This document shows positions 30,730 through 42,689 of a stretch of DNA of 64,000 bases, piece by piece. The stretch is taken from the NCBI GenBank assembly GCA_016648135.1, contig JADDOH010000495.1:186001-250000 (forward strand), given 5' to 3'. The notes below the pieces were generated by a model. It made no database searches. It was not told the origin of the DNA and was given only the letters and a program-made list of their open reading frames with translations. The position numbers were made by a program, and so were the translations under genes. Source of the stretch: Agrypnia vestita (taxonomy: Eukaryota > Arthropoda > Insecta > Trichoptera > Phryganeidae). How positions within the stretch are numbered: position 1 is the stretch's first letter; each line of letters opens with the position of its first letter.

Positions 30730-32700
30730 ATAATTGCTGACATTCGATAACTGGACAAGCACAATAAGAAATGATTGGGGCCAACATTCTAACAAAGCAC
30801 TTCAATTTATTCGTAATTTTAATTTTTCATTCGTCATTTATTTACATAGGAGTGAATGATTTTAATTTTTAATAGTTTGATAGAAGCGCACATTATCAAT
30901 GGTTAAGACTTTTTAATTGACAATATAAAAATCGATTCATTCGTTTAATGAGGCGCCGAGACCACGAACGTGCTTCTGAGAATCGAATCAATGCCTTCCT
31001 GTCCGCAGTGGGATCTTTGGTCAATGGACTAAGTATAATGAGTGCTGGAAAATACAAGTCGTATTTAAATACATTTAGAAATCGTTGTTAAAAAAACTTT
31101 ATTAATAAAATCATCGTTCAGTGTATTATCGATTATCATGAAATGAGTACAGGGTTTACAAATAAAAATATAGTTTGTAGAATTTATTTTCAAATTTCTT
31201 GAAAATTACATTTCAATAAATTCAGTGAATAAATATTATATTTTCCTAATGAAAGTTGAGTGGTTTAAAATTTTAATTTTATTTTAAATTTTAATATAAT
31301 GTCAAGCCACAAAGTGTTTTTTGGCTTTGAAAATTTAATTTTGCTTTTCAATAATTAACCACTCCACAAATTATTTTGTAGTAGGTAATGAAGAGGGACA
31401 CACCAAATACCCGGACCGTTTTATAAGCAATAGCTAACATATTTTCCCTACACTTTCGTCACATTGACTCATCTCTACGTCTGCGAGTTTTTTTGTAATG
31501 GACAAGTAAATTTTTCTTATAATAGCGTGTTTCTTCAAAAGATCCAATGCGACGTGAGAACGTCACTTGTAGAAATGACACTTTTTACAAATTCCACCCA
31601 AAACTTTGTGTCCTATCTATTTCTCTTTTCTATGGTGAATTCCAACTGTCAAATCATAATGATTATGTTGAGTACGTTTGATCTTTTTTCTTTTATTATT
31701 TTTATATGAATTACTGAGTTCAACAATTACTTATTCAATCCGTTTCTATTTACATGAATTAGTTCATGGTAATTTATTGGGAAACTTCGTAAAATATAGG
31801 TTTTTGAACATTTTATACGTAATATTGAAATACTTATTTACGACGACATTGCCATCGATGGTATCATAAAATGTTTGATTTATTTTTATGTCTGAAATAA
31901 GTATTATTCCCGTTTTAATTATATATAAATCGTCTTCAAAATATATTGAAAAATTTTGCTGTATTACCTATGTATAAAATATTTATTTATTTAGAAAATC
32001 CTTGTTTCAATACTTCTTTCATGGTGCAGGTATTTTGGTGAATTAAAGTTTCTCAGAATAGTTCATTATACACAGATAAAAAATACAAAATATGTATAAA
32101 CCCATATAGGTTTATGTGTATATATATATTTTTTTAAATATAGGTAGTCGGTCACAGCATAATCTATGTTTATACCCACTGCACGCTACTGGTATTTACA
32201 TTTTTGCCGAACTTCAAATATCATACAAATGTATGTATCAAATTAACTAGCATTATATATGTATTAAATTCACTAGAAAAAATACGTTCACCTTTTCTAA
32301 TTTAATGAAAGAATGAATTTTTCTAATGCTAAATACATTTTATGTTTTCTTGACAAATGTATAATTGCTACACTATCGCGTTTAATTTCATTCATAATTA
32401 AATGTATTATTATTTTTAGAACCACACAATCTTTATTATAAATGTATATATATACACGAGCATTTTTATAAGTAACCACTTTTATTCACCGCATTTTATT
32501 ATCACGTAACCTTTGACAATTTTACATCACCACACCTCATCCGCTTCCAAGTTAATTTTTGCGTACAAAGATAACTCGAGTTACAATTTTTATTTATTTC
32601 TAACCACTAAACCAAATGCAATGCATGCGACTTATTATTATTTATGTATTATAATGTCAGGAAGTGGAGTACATTTTTGTTTAAATTCTGGTGAAATATA
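30730..32700. other. No recognisable feature
   Basis: About 2 kb of AT-rich DNA. ORFs of 60-81 codons are rich in Phe/Ile/Tyr, as expected by chance. Confidence 0.5.
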
Positions 32701-32710
32701 ATAGAGAGTC

Positions 32711-32992
32711 GAAGCCATTTATATATAGGAAACGTGAATGGACGTCTCTTATACGATGGTTCTGGGCTTACTGTAAGAACGGACTTAAATGGTCACTTTA
32801 CGTAATGCAACGTTCAATATTCAATGAAGTAAATGATTTTGATTGATTGATTTCGAATATATATATATATAGAACTTTCAAAAATTTGATAAAGTGTAGA
32901 CGATCAATTAAGCCAGCGTATACAGTGTAAGCCCTGAGCCATCGTATTAGAGACTTCCATCCAAGTTTCTCGTATATAAATAGCTTCATTTC
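32711..32992. repeat. Foldback element with about 80-bp arms
   Basis: The left arm 32711-32793 (GAAGCCATTTATATATAGGA, GTCTCTTATACGATGG, GGGCTTAC) and right arm 32907-32992 (GTAAGCCC, CCATCGTATTAGAGAC, GTATATAAATAGCTTC) are inverted repeats at about 75-80% by eye. A related half is at 21.43-21.50 kb (TGGCTTAAATGATCGCTTTA). No coding is present. Confidence 0.6.
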
Positions 32993-33129
32993 TGTGAAAC
33001 TTCTACAATTTATCTTCAAATTTTCCCAACATATTTTTCCTGACCGTTTATTCATGGTCTAAGTTTTACTTCCATATAGAGCTATATGTGCTTTGTATTC
33101 ATGATTTGAATAAATTTATGATTTTATTT

Positions 33130-33880
33130 ATACAGGATATCCATCCAAAGCCTACGAGTCATCTGAAATTCATAGGTTTATCTGAAGTTGTGATATTTGA
33201 GAAATTTTGAATCTGACAACACACGAGGTACTCAACCTATCGTGGTGAAATTTGGCACACGTATGGAATGACAATACCGCAGTCAGAATTTTTTATAACT
33301 AATAACTATTTAAAAATATTATGTTATTTTATAACAAAAATTTTGATTTCTAACAAAATTTTGATAAATTAGAAATGTTAATAGGAAATTGAATATTATA
33401 AATAACCAGGTCCTTTTTACAAATAGTTATCTTTTAAATTTGTTTTCATGTTAGTAGGTACCTACTTCCTTATTATTAATTTCTCATATAAAATTGTTAT
33501 ATTTTGATTGTCTATACTTCGATTTCTCATTTTCAATTTTTTAGTATACAATTGTATCCTGACGAAGGGGCTCTGAAACATGTTGATATTTTTCAAAACA
33601 AAAGTGGCGAAAACAAAGTTAATTTTGATAATTATATTCTAACAAAAATGTTTGCCTTCAAAGAAGTAGGTATATTATACTGGGGGAAAATATTTTCTAC
33701 CGGTCGTATGAAACGCGAAATATATTTTGTACACATATAAGCGACAATATCACAGTCAGATTTTGTCTAAAAAAAGTTTTTATTGCCGAAATTTCGGTTT
33801 GTAACAAAAAATGTTTATATTTATAGAGTACTGGTGGAAAATATGTTCTACCGGTGATGTGACACCGTTTTTAAATGGGT
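33130..33880 (+). repeat. Degenerate direct repeats around 33.3-33.9 kb
   Basis: GACAATACCGCAGTCAGAAT (33269) recurs as GACAATATCACAGTCAGATT (33744). TGGGGGAAAATATTTTCTAC, CGGTCG (33680) recurs as TGGTGGAAAATATGTTCTAC, CGGTGA (33831). The units are worn and interleaved with the hammerhead-like fold at 33555. Confidence 0.5.
33555..33588 (+). ncRNA. Hammerhead-ribozyme-like fold, 33.6 kb
   Basis: Helix I TATC (33555-33558), CTGACGA (33559-33565), short helix II AGG/CTCT, GAA (33575-33577), palindromic ACATGT (33578-33583), T, helix I partner GATA (33585-33588). It has the same helix I as the 21.6 kb fold but a different helix II. The downstream tail (GTGGCGAAAACAAAG) is like that of the 22.9 and 59.9 kb modules. 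Confidence 0.55.
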
Positions 33881-34585
33881 TGCTAGTGATGTCGCCTAAA
33901 ATTTCACTACTTTTAAACGACTTTCTCTGTCTTTAATTTGTTTATTTTTTCCAATTCCTATCCATGCCTTTACATCTGCAGTGCTATTGCATTATCTGTT
34001 GTTATGCCTTCAAGTATTGAACATATTTATGTATTTGTTGTATTGATGACAATGTGTAAAATATTACACTATTATTCATAACACAATCAATATTTATTCA
34101 CAAATATGATTACCGGTTGAAGGTCCAGCATAGATTATTTATTTGTACACAATTTGTTTGAAAAGTTATAAATATTAGTACAAAGGTACTACTCAAGTGA
34201 CTGTCATTTTTGAAGCTTGATGATGAGCAAATATTATGGTCTTCTTGAAGCGTCTTTATAATTACCATGTTTGCACGGATAAACGTCAATACGAAGGCTA
34301 TAATTATGACGTTCTCTATTCTTTCAAGGTTGCCAAAATATTCGTGACCACTTATTTTTTCAGATACTATTCGTTCATATTATTTACCGATATTTAATTT
34401 TGAGAGCATAATCATGAATAGGTATCTAAATATTCTGTGAATTTTCATTTTTATAATAATATCTAACTTACAGGCTTAGAAGCACCTTCATATCTCTGTC
34501 AGTAAGAAGCTATAAACATTTAGACAGGCCACGTAGGCCGTGTATCGAAAAAGTATGAATTAGTTAGGACTATGGATTAGTTAGA

Positions 34586-35508
34586 ACTAATCCAAGATCT
34601 CAATCGATAAAAATAAACAACCATTGCTTCATAGCTATAATGATACTTTAAAAAATCTTAATAAATATGTGGAAATTATAATAAATATAATGGAATAAAA
34701 TGTCCAATTTACTTTGATTATAGAATAAACAGAAATTATTTAACTAAATTAACGGAAGTTAAAGACTTGGGTATTCTGCTAGACTCCAAATTAAACTATG
34801 GTAGCCATATAAACAAATTTCCAATACAGGACATAAATTTCTCGGTTTTATTATTCGCACTTCACAAAACTTTAATAATATAGCTTCATGCACATACCTA
34901 TATAAATCTTTGGTGAGAAGCCAGTTGGAATACTGTAGTCAATTATGGTCACCACATTATGCATTATATTATCACCACATACAGACATTAGAAAAAGTCC
35001 AATGAAATTTTTAAGATAGGCACGTGAATTACAGGTTAAGAATTGCAATTGAACACATCAACTATAATCAACTTCTTATTCAAACAGGTCTAATTAAACT
35101 TATTGACAGACGCATTATTTCTGATCCCATATATTTACACAAAATAATTCATTCTTATAACTTGAATTCTCCGGAACTCTTATCATCCATATCTTTTCAC
35201 ATACCGGCCAGAAATACCCGTTTACAAGCATTCTTTCACTGCAACAAAACCAACACAGTGTACATTATATATTTACATACATGTACACTGTTATCTAGAT
35301 ATTTTTAAGATTTTTATTTTATTGTAATAGGTGTAAACAGTAGAAATAAAATAAATATATATATATATATAATATTGTCACCAGCGAAAATTTATTTAGA
35401 TAAAATTAAGGCAAGATACGTAACCTAACTTATCCAAGGTCTTAATGGGTAAAAATAAACAAGCATTGTTTTATAGCTGTAGTGATAAAAAATCTTGATA
35501 AATATTAT
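34586..35508 (+). repeat. Flanking direct repeats around a LINE remnant
   Basis: Block 34586-34670 (TAATCCAAGATCTCAATCG, AAAAATAAACAACCATTG, TAGCTATAATGATA) recurs at 35424-35508 (TTATCCAAGGTCTTAATGG, AAAAATAAACAAGCATTG, TAGCTGTAGTGATA). The repeats are about 80% identical by eye and flank the LINE coding remnant. They could be duplicated LINE or target sequence. Confidence 0.6.
34709..35308 (+). pseudogene. LINE (Jockey/CR1-group) reverse transcriptase C-terminus
   Basis: The plus strand gives CPIYFDYRINRNYLTKLTE, then VKDLGILLDSKLNYGSHI. After frameshifts come FIIRTSQNFNNIASCTYL, SLVRSQLEYCSQLWSPHY and QTLEKVQ. A further frame, starting at a GTG, gives YRLRIAIEHINYNQLL and the C-terminal end at 35308. 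VKDLGVLLDS.L.F..HI, RS.LEY.S..W.P and IE..Q are landmarks just after the YADD region in Jockey/CR1-group polymerases. The YADD box and everything upstream are gone, and at least two frameshifts and a stop (after KFLR) kill the copy. Microsatellite TA follows near 35360. Confidence 0.7.
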
Positions 35509-35519
35509 GACGAGAAAAA

Positions 35520-36790
35520 ATTCCTTTACAATACCCATAGAATGTATGTACTTTAAGGCCTATTATATAAGTATGTAATCTTATCTCCTACGCGAATTAT
35601 ATTTGAAACATTCAACATATGCTTACAATTATGTATATAAACTTAAAATAATCACCATTAAGATGTTAATCTGTAATATATTTTATGACCGACTCAAAAA
35701 ATATTATTTGTGGGACTAAATCACTTAATATGCTCAAATGGAAAGTGATTTATTTATGGGTCCAGTCTATTTATACCCTGTACTCTTATATACATTTTCC
35801 TACGACCCTTTTGTGTGGCACGCATAGAAAAAAAAAAAAATGCATTATGTGCCTGCCGGCTATTACAGTGTAAACACGTTCGCTCCGCTAGTAGTTTACA
35901 CCGCGGTGGAAAAACGAGCAGAGAACAAAGGGGCTTAACTTCTGTAAAGTCTGTGCGGATTCTCAGGGACGTGCAGGAAGCGGTGCAAAAGTATATTTGA
36001 CAAACCAAAAATCTTCATCTTGGAAGAAATACGCAAGCTTGTAGATCGCTGGACCAACTACATTGGCAAGGGAGGTCACTATATAGAACAATAATGTGCA
36101 TGTTGAACCCCCACCTTTATGTAATTAATTGTAAAACAAAATTGTTAATAATTCAACTATTATACATTTTTGAAATTATGTTTATATTTTATTATTTGTA
36201 TGTACATGTGTAATTGTTGCGCTGTATTTTAGAGTAACAAAAAAATAAGAATTTGATAGGGTTTTATCAGGAGGCAGAATTTCAAGTATTCAAGAACACC
36301 TTGTTCCTTAATGAAAAATTGTCAATGTATGGTTTTCGCTGCCATCCCTGACTCTCGTATTGGCTGTAGATTACGTGTTTGGCCAGAGTGACGATACTCC
36401 AAGCAAAGAATTGAGTTACAATGGAATTGCCTATGATTGAGTGCGACTTAATTACATTTGATTATTTCCCAAGCGTATAATTATATTGTAAGATTTTCAA
36501 TTAATCATTAACGTGTGTGAAATAATGGATGTTTTTATGGACAAATGGCTATTTTAAAGTAATTAACCTAGTATGTGTGCTCTTCGTGTAAAAAACACGT
36601 AAAAAATATGGTCAAAAATTTACCTCGAGAGAGAGAGAAGAACGCAAAATATGCCTAGACATATGTACATACTCGGTTGAATTACAATAATTAATTTTTC
36701 TGTGAATTCCGAAAATTATAATATAACTGGCTAATTACACGTTACACGATAGGTTTCAAAAATTAAATATTTTTACGACTTTCTATTCAA
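35520..36790. other. No recognisable feature
   Basis: AT-rich. The 35820-36000 stretch has overlapping ORFs on both strands without motifs. Confidence 0.4.
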
Positions 36791-36799
36791 GTACGTGTG

Positions 36800-38003
36800 C
36801 AGTGGCGTAGCAACAAAATTACTTTTCTCCAGGTCAAACCGCATACGGGAATATAAGAAATGTTTCTGGAAAATATTATGCGTGAATGCGCGTAAATTAG
36901 ACTCGTAAAAATTAGACTCGGTAATCGAATCTAATTTTAATAGCCGGCGAAGACCATAGAAGTTATCGATACGCGAGCGGCTATCCAGCGCGTGTATTGA
37001 TGACCAGAATTATCTACCTGTGTGCAAAAAAAGTTATATTAGCGAATAAGTGCGATAAAAACGACGTGCATTTTACAGACGGGCAAATATTCTAGAAGGT
37101 GTAATATAAAGTGTTCCATAGATGGGTGACTAGTGTGAAATTAGTATGCGTTACGGAAGAGTGCTCCAGTTACGTTCGTTTGGTGACTTTTTATAATCAA
37201 TAAAAGTTTAATTGATCTCGAATCTTTAATTAGTCTCCGACCGTCGCGATCCCGTTACAATATATTATAAATATATTTTTGATAATAGAAAAATTCTATT
37301 TGGTTTAAATCTTGTAAATAATAACATACCTACAAATATTAAAGCACGCCCATGTTAAAAGCCTCAATGACCGAAGATCATGCATGAAACGATGTATGAA
37401 AGTGAATGAGACAAGAATGGTGTGCAAGGAAATAAATTAAGAGCTGTGTCTTCCCTTGCCTACTCTACTCCTGTGGAAAAACGGGTGTGATAGTATATGA
37501 TATATTAGTTAACTTAAACGAGATTTTCTGGTTGGACGTTCAAGTCAATACTTCTAGACGGTACCATGAAATTACTTTTAAACTTAAGATGTAACAACTC
37601 ATTCATCTAAATATAATAAGATCATTGTCTGTCTATTCGTCTTACGGCCTGTAAATTCGTAACTTGCTGGAGTTAAAACTTTATATAATTAGAATATGAT
37701 ACGCAATCAGCGCGCGGCTCAAGCAACACCCAAAGGTCGAAATCACACCGTCTTGACATTTTTATATTACTACTTTATTATACATATTTAATTTTAGTTT
37801 TAAGCGATTAGTCAATTTAAAGAAAACAAATGGTTTTCTATTCACGAATTTTCATTTTCTAAATCCTGCAATTATGTCCCTTGATTTTCCAAGGGTGTAC
37901 GACTAATTCAGCATTTTTAAATCTATACTGTAGTCGTTGCGATTGTTGAACTTGTTCAGCGATTACGGCGATGGCGGCTGCCCAGATGGTAGCGACGCCA
38001 CTG
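36800..38003. mobile_element. hAT-like non-autonomous element
   Basis: Short inverted ends CAGTGGCGTAGC (36800) and GCGACGCCACTG (to 38003) face inward. The 8-bp flanks TACGTGTG (36792-36799) and TATGTGTA (38004-38011) match at 6 of 8 positions, as expected for an old hAT duplication. The 1204-bp interior has no transposase; it holds an RTE-like LINE end (37345-37495) and a CAATAAAAG signal near 37198. Whether the ends truly belong together needs other copies. Confidence 0.5.
37345..37495 (+). pseudogene. RTE-like LINE 3' end, copy 3
   Basis: HVKSLNDRRSCMKRCMKV, then NETRMVCK, is followed by worn CLPTLLL. This matches the RTE C-terminal line (VKS.N.RR.CM.RCM.V.EA..VCQ). It is nested in the hAT-like element and lacks the TAAG tail seen in other copies. 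Confidence 0.65.
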
Positions 38004-38009
38004 TATGTG

Positions 38010-38668
38010 TAAATTATTAGGAACTAATTGTTTTCCAATTTATTCTAAAGGCTACCACCTACCCCGCCTACGTAATTAACAATTGACTAGATATATATTT
38101 CAAGCTTTTATATATACTATACTTTTGAAATATACTATATTTTTTTGTAAATAAAAATTGTCAAAGAAATTGTGAGCTTAATTAAATTATTCGCATGAAT
38201 TTTTGCTATTTTTGACACGCTTATATTCGCTTTGCCTGTTTTTACGTCTCACGGAATCTTATAATCGATATTTCATCCGCTTCCCAATGTCCAACCGAAC
38301 TGAAATTTTGCACACAGACGTATTCTCTATAACAATACGTGAATCAATTATTATATTAATTAATTAATTAGTTAATCCACCAAAATTAATTAATCAAAGT
38401 TTTATATGAGAAATAATTTAATGAGCTCACCAAAAGTTAACGCTAGTTTTCCACCGAAGTGATTTTGTTTGATGGGTCATATTAAAACTTAAATTTATAT
38501 GGGAAATAATTATTTCAATTCCTGCGATGTGCTGTTTGGCAAAGCCATATATATTAACTAATTCACTATCACGCCGTTCCGCAGGAGTAGGCAAAAAAGA
38601 AGAAGAAGGCAATACATTGGTTTATCCTCTTGGTTTGTTCACTTTCGTCTATTTTTATTCATCATTAT

Positions 38669-38722
<54 letters not shown>

Positions 38723-38920
38723 ATAAATAGCGTATCTATTATATTATTATTATTGTTATAAATGAATTTTTAAAAATATATGGGAAAATGTAAGGTAGAT
38801 GAAAATGTACCTAAGTTTATTTTCGTGGAATGAGTACCTTCTGGACTTAATTTAAATTGGAAAAATATTGATCTGGTAATATAAAAAAAACATAAAAAAT
38901 TTATCTTACATAAGTTACTT
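38010..38920. other. AT-rich, microsatellite and small RTE scrap
   Basis: (TA)n runs at 38668-38720. CACGCCGTTCCGCAGGAGTA (38571) is a short minus-strand scrap of the RTE 3' end. Nothing else recognised. Confidence 0.4.
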
Positions 38921-38924
38921 ACAA

Positions 38925-38998
38925 TTACATCGTCTCCACGCAGGAGTTGACAGAGCAAACAAAACGCCACACTTTTCTGGCATGGCACATTACTCTTA
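38925..38998 (-). pseudogene. RTE-like LINE 3' end, short copy
   Basis: The minus strand carries CCAGAAAAGTGTGGCGTTTT, ...CTGTCAACTCCTGCGTGGAG, matching CQDRRVWRSILSAYPC...ETA of the better copies. About 70 bp. Confidence 0.55.
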
Positions 38999-39043
38999 GT
39001 AATAATTTAAAATCAAAAAATCGTTCACTTTAATACAAGTAAA

Positions 39044-39299
39044 TTACAAAAAATATTTTAGAAATTTCTGCAAGGTTTTTATCACTACATTTGATTTGTA
39101 TCAAAATGAATGAATTTTTAAAATTCGATGTCAATTACTTTCATGGATACCTTAGGTTTTACAAAAAATAAGCCGAAAATATTTTAAAAAAATGCAAACT
39201 TTGATGTCATCTATCTCCGTAGCTGTTGAAATTTCACAAAAGGTGTGAAGAATATTTCCTAAATTAAGTAAAGAACACACGCCCAAGTTTCGCGACCCT
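39044..39299. mobile_element. TA-MITE family, degraded copy
   Basis: It contains AAGGTTTTTATCACTACATT, AATGCAAACTTTGATGTCAT and the end CGCGACCCTG followed by TA (39300-39301). These match the centre, right arm and CAGGGT terminus of the 9.38-9.79 kb MITE. The left arm is worn. Confidence 0.55.
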
Positions 39300-39377
39300 G
39301 TATATAAATACGAGACACTCTCTATGTAAATAAAAAAATATATGCATATCATTATTGAAGCATTTATATTATGTAGA

Positions 39378-40057
39378 CTATATGTAACCCGTCAAAAATG
39401 ACGGTACTTTTACATGCCGGTTTCTAAAGAATAAGTATTTACTTACTTATAGCCGACACCCATGAAATAGTAATAACGACCTTTATCTAAATATTTGAAC
39501 ACTTTTTTTTAATATTCCGATGCCGACAGTCGTGGAACCTACTATTTTAGACCCAAGCAATTGTTTGCACGTAAAACTAATACGACAATACAATTAAATA
39601 ATTAAAAACATCAAAAATAAATGAGAAAAAAAATCCCCTACCGGGAATCGAACCCGAGTCCCCTGGGTGAGAGCCAGATATCCTAGCCACTACACCATCC
39701 AGAAAATGTCATTGATTGCGGAGAAAATGTTTATATAGCACTTAGTGTACCTAAAGAAAATATATTTTAATGAATATATTGTGCGCTTTACAATATTTTT
39801 GGGTACAAATGGCTCGCGTCTTTGGTAAATTATATATGTAGTCTATTTTTTAAGGGTACTGCACATACGTGATGGCAACTTCCGTAGGTTCCCGCGTTTA
39901 AGTTTGTTCGCATGGGGTTCAAGCCCCATCTCCGGCCGTTTAATTTCGTTAATTTAACGTGATTTCGAACGAAATTATGGACGTTACACGAAGTTACGAG
40001 GACAGACAGACAGACAGACTAACAGACGCACAGACAACGAAACTATTATAATTGTGA
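39378..40057 (-). mobile_element. Non-autonomous Helitron copy H3 (longest)
   Basis: On the minus strand it begins A|TCACAATTATAATAGTTTCG and runs through GTCTGTCTGTCC, ACGTCCATAATTTC and CCGGAGATGGGGCTTGAACC. It ends with CCGTCATTTTTGACGG, GTTACATATAG, T, so CTAG has become ATAG. Length 680 bp. It carries an insertion-like tRNA-Glu segment (39634-39702) where H2 has only a short AT-rich stretch. Confidence 0.75.
39634..39702 (-). pseudogene. tRNA-Glu(CUC)-like segment in Helitron H3
   Basis: The minus strand reads TGGTGTAGTGGCTAGGATAT (D arm and A box), CTGG-CTCTCAC-CCAG (anticodon arm, anticodon CUC), and GGGTTCGATTCCCGG (T arm and B box). This closely follows animal tRNA-Glu. The acceptor stem does not pair (5' TTCTGGA against 3' TAGGGGA), so it is not a working tRNA gene. 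It is followed by a T run after GGGGA. It could be a captured tRNA or a SINE head. Confidence 0.75.
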
Positions 40058-41640
40058 TTACACTTTAACAGATAATAAATATAGATATACCTTACGTTTT
40101 TTTTTCTAAGCTGTCTCGAGATTTTTGAACTCCACTGTAGTTAAGAATAATACTTGGAGTATTCGTATTAAGCAACGTACCGTTGTGTTGAGGTATTGTA
40201 TTATTTGAAACAAAGGAGTCAACTAACAAAGGAATGTATTAAGAATATTGTGAAACATATGAGTTGTTATTTGACACCTGTTGTTTATTTTCGTTGCGGT
40301 TTTTGTTGTATTTTTTCATGCGTGTTTTTCAACATTACTCGATTACGCTAACTGGAATTCCAATTGGCTACGTGATTCAACCACAAAAAATAACAGGCAA
40401 CGATAATTATTCATACATAACTCTCGTTTTGAAGTTTTGACGAAATTTTGAAGTATTTTTCAGATTTGCTTCAACGAGAGAAATTTTAATCAATACAATA
40501 AAAATCAAATACGCTTTTTTGGTTCTATATTTATTTTTTACAAATAAATATACCTCCAACGATTCGGTTCTCTGAGCCTTTATCAACTGATAAAACATAG
40601 AAATGTGTAGTGAGGTTATAAAATATATTTTTTATGTATAAGCTCACCACACTTTTCTATGTTTTATCAATTCATCCATTCATTTGGAAACATTAAATTA
40701 AACAAATGATTATTTTTTATTATGTCGATTAACAAAAATAACATATACCTCTAAACCAATAATAATAATTTCAAATGTCCTACCACCGTATCTTCTTATC
40801 CAATTGCTGATCTCATTCTGTTTTCAACATTACTATGATTTCAAAATTTTATTAAATAAAATGAAAACATTGACTTAATGCTATTTTAATAAAATACTCT
40901 GAATTAGATGGTTATTAAAAATAATTAGATTTTTTTTAATACTTCAGTTAAAAAAAAAATTAAAACTCTTAAGTGCCTACAGGTATTACTATATCGCGTA
41001 TGTCATTGGTATTAATCATTAGTCGAAATATATAATTCTCTATGTAACAATGTCCGTCACTAACACTACCAGATGGCTCAAATAATAATGAGATTTAATA
41101 TAATAAGGAGAGAGTTTAATATATAATGTCCATCACTAAAGTTATTAAGACGCTATGGTTTTCTAGATAACGCTGTTCTCACAGACTTAATTAGCGGCCA
41201 AAATATGCAATAAAAATAGTAATTTTTGTAGCAAGTTCGTAAAATGAAAGAGATATATTTTGTTAAGTAAAATGTGTTTAAAAGAATCCAATTTTTGTAT
41301 GAATCCGGGTAGTACATATTGTATCTCTATAAATCCGAAATTCATACGAACGATATTTCTTAATTACGGACAATTTAATTATTTTAATACATTTTATATT
41401 TGAATAATCATTATTGGCACAACAATCCTTGGTTGGTTGACAGGTCTTTTCAAACATTTTCTACACTGATAACAAGTAGGTACACACGCCCGATATCTGC
41501 GTTTCTGGTTTTCTAAGAAAATTATAGGCGTGAGAATAATTCAAAAATTTATATCTGCAAGTTCATAAAATTCACATCCATATTTAATATAAAACAATCC
41601 TTTGTATATTTTAAGCACATCGCGCATATTTTCCACACAT
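40058..41640. other. Mostly featureless, one decayed hammerhead hairpin
   Basis: Around 40540-40673, two arms (40585-40620 and 40638-40673) form a 35-bp inverted repeat (GATAAAACATAGAAATGTGT and partner). Next to it, the minus strand has TTGATAAAGGCTC, AGA, GAACCGAATCGTTGG, a worn form of the CTGANGA...GAAAC fold. The rest is AT-rich. Confidence 0.4.
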
Positions 41641-41688
41641 TTCGACATTATTATCGCTGATGTCGTCATCTTCGCGGTCTTTTCTCAG

Positions 41689-41762
41689 TGACGTCATGTC
41701 CGTTTCCCGCCATACGGGACAATAGCCGTCTTATCCTCCCGCTCGCCCACTCCGTGACGTCA
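41689..41762. promoter_or_regulatory. Pair of consensus CRE sites
   Basis: Two perfect TGACGTCA palindromes at 41689-41696 and 41755-41762 lie in a locally GC-rich patch (GTTTCCCGCCATACGGGAC, CTCCCGCTCGCCCACTCCG). A third is at 43679-43686. TGACGTCA is the cAMP-response element bound by CREB/ATF dimers. No TATA box or exon is evident nearby, so promoter function is a guess. Confidence 0.3.
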
Positions 41763-41989
41763 CGCATCAATCAGTGAATGACAAATGCGGCCCATGAATT
41801 ATTTCGTACACAGTATCTGGACAACTGTGATACCACCACTCGAATGGCAGTAATAAAGTAAAGTATCTAAGATTTTAATTTAATTACTAACTTACATCCA
41901 TCAAACTCTTTTGTTTTGACACATAACTCTACCTCTCTGTGATCTGTGGTCTACCACAGAACAATATTATTCAATATTAATGAAAATAA

Positions 41990-42520
41990 ATGTGACTTGG
42001 CCGCCCTAGTGGTGATAATTATTATCATCAAAAGGTTAGCATCTTCGATAAGAGTATGACATTCTGCATTTGTAGTGCATCAAAGCACCTCGCTTTCCAT
42101 TTGCTAACGTTCATGTAAAGTTCACTCTCTTAGCATATATTGGACATCCTAGCCAGCAGGCACTGCAGATCAGCATCACGATTAGGTAGTGACACTCCAT
42201 CTTCTACATATAGTAGATATAGTTAATCTGTCCATTCTCTCTTCTACTCCTAATTCTTTCAGTTCTCTCATGCAATTATCCACGTAAGGGTTGAAAAGCC
42301 ATGGCGATATCACTGTTTGATAACGTATTAGTAATATCAAACCATAATATAAATGCGCTATTACTTCTTACGCAAGCATAACATCCCTTGTACAAGGATG
42401 CAAATGCCTGAATGAGTTAATCACTCAACCCATACTCAGACAAAACCTTCCATAACTTTCATGTTATTACTCTGTCATACGCCTTTTGAAGAATTACATA
42501 AAAATATGATTCATGCACCT
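41990..42520 (-). pseudogene. LINE reverse transcriptase core remnant
   Basis: Reading leftwards on the minus strand: QKAYDRVIT, KLWKVLSEYGLSD (the EKAYDRV box of reverse transcriptase), then LVQGMLCLR, WFDITNTLSNSDIAMAF, E.TERI, a remnant of LLYVEDGVSLP (the YADD box, here YVED), and LQCLLARMS. Order and spacing match the palm of RTE/R1-type LINE polymerases (DLEKAYDRV, G.RQGC..SPWLFN, LLYADD, L). Many stops and frameshifts are present. This is the only place in the window where I can place the catalytic core of a LINE. Confidence 0.6.
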
Positions 42521-42689
42521 ACAAAAATAAATTTAATACATCTTAAATTCTAGTTTCGAAGCGGATCCACATGAGCCTGATAGTAACAAATCCGTATTGC
42601 ACTACTGAAAATAGCTCTGGCGATGAACTCTAAAATGGTTCTACACGGGCTAAAGAGGCAAATATCTTATAAAAAATGTTGATTCACTA

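Noticed and set aside
36890..37260. A solo LTR ending CGATCCCGTTACA with CAATAAAAG signal
   Set aside because: I could not find a matching TGT start, a target duplication or a primer-binding site, so it was left inside the hAT-like call.
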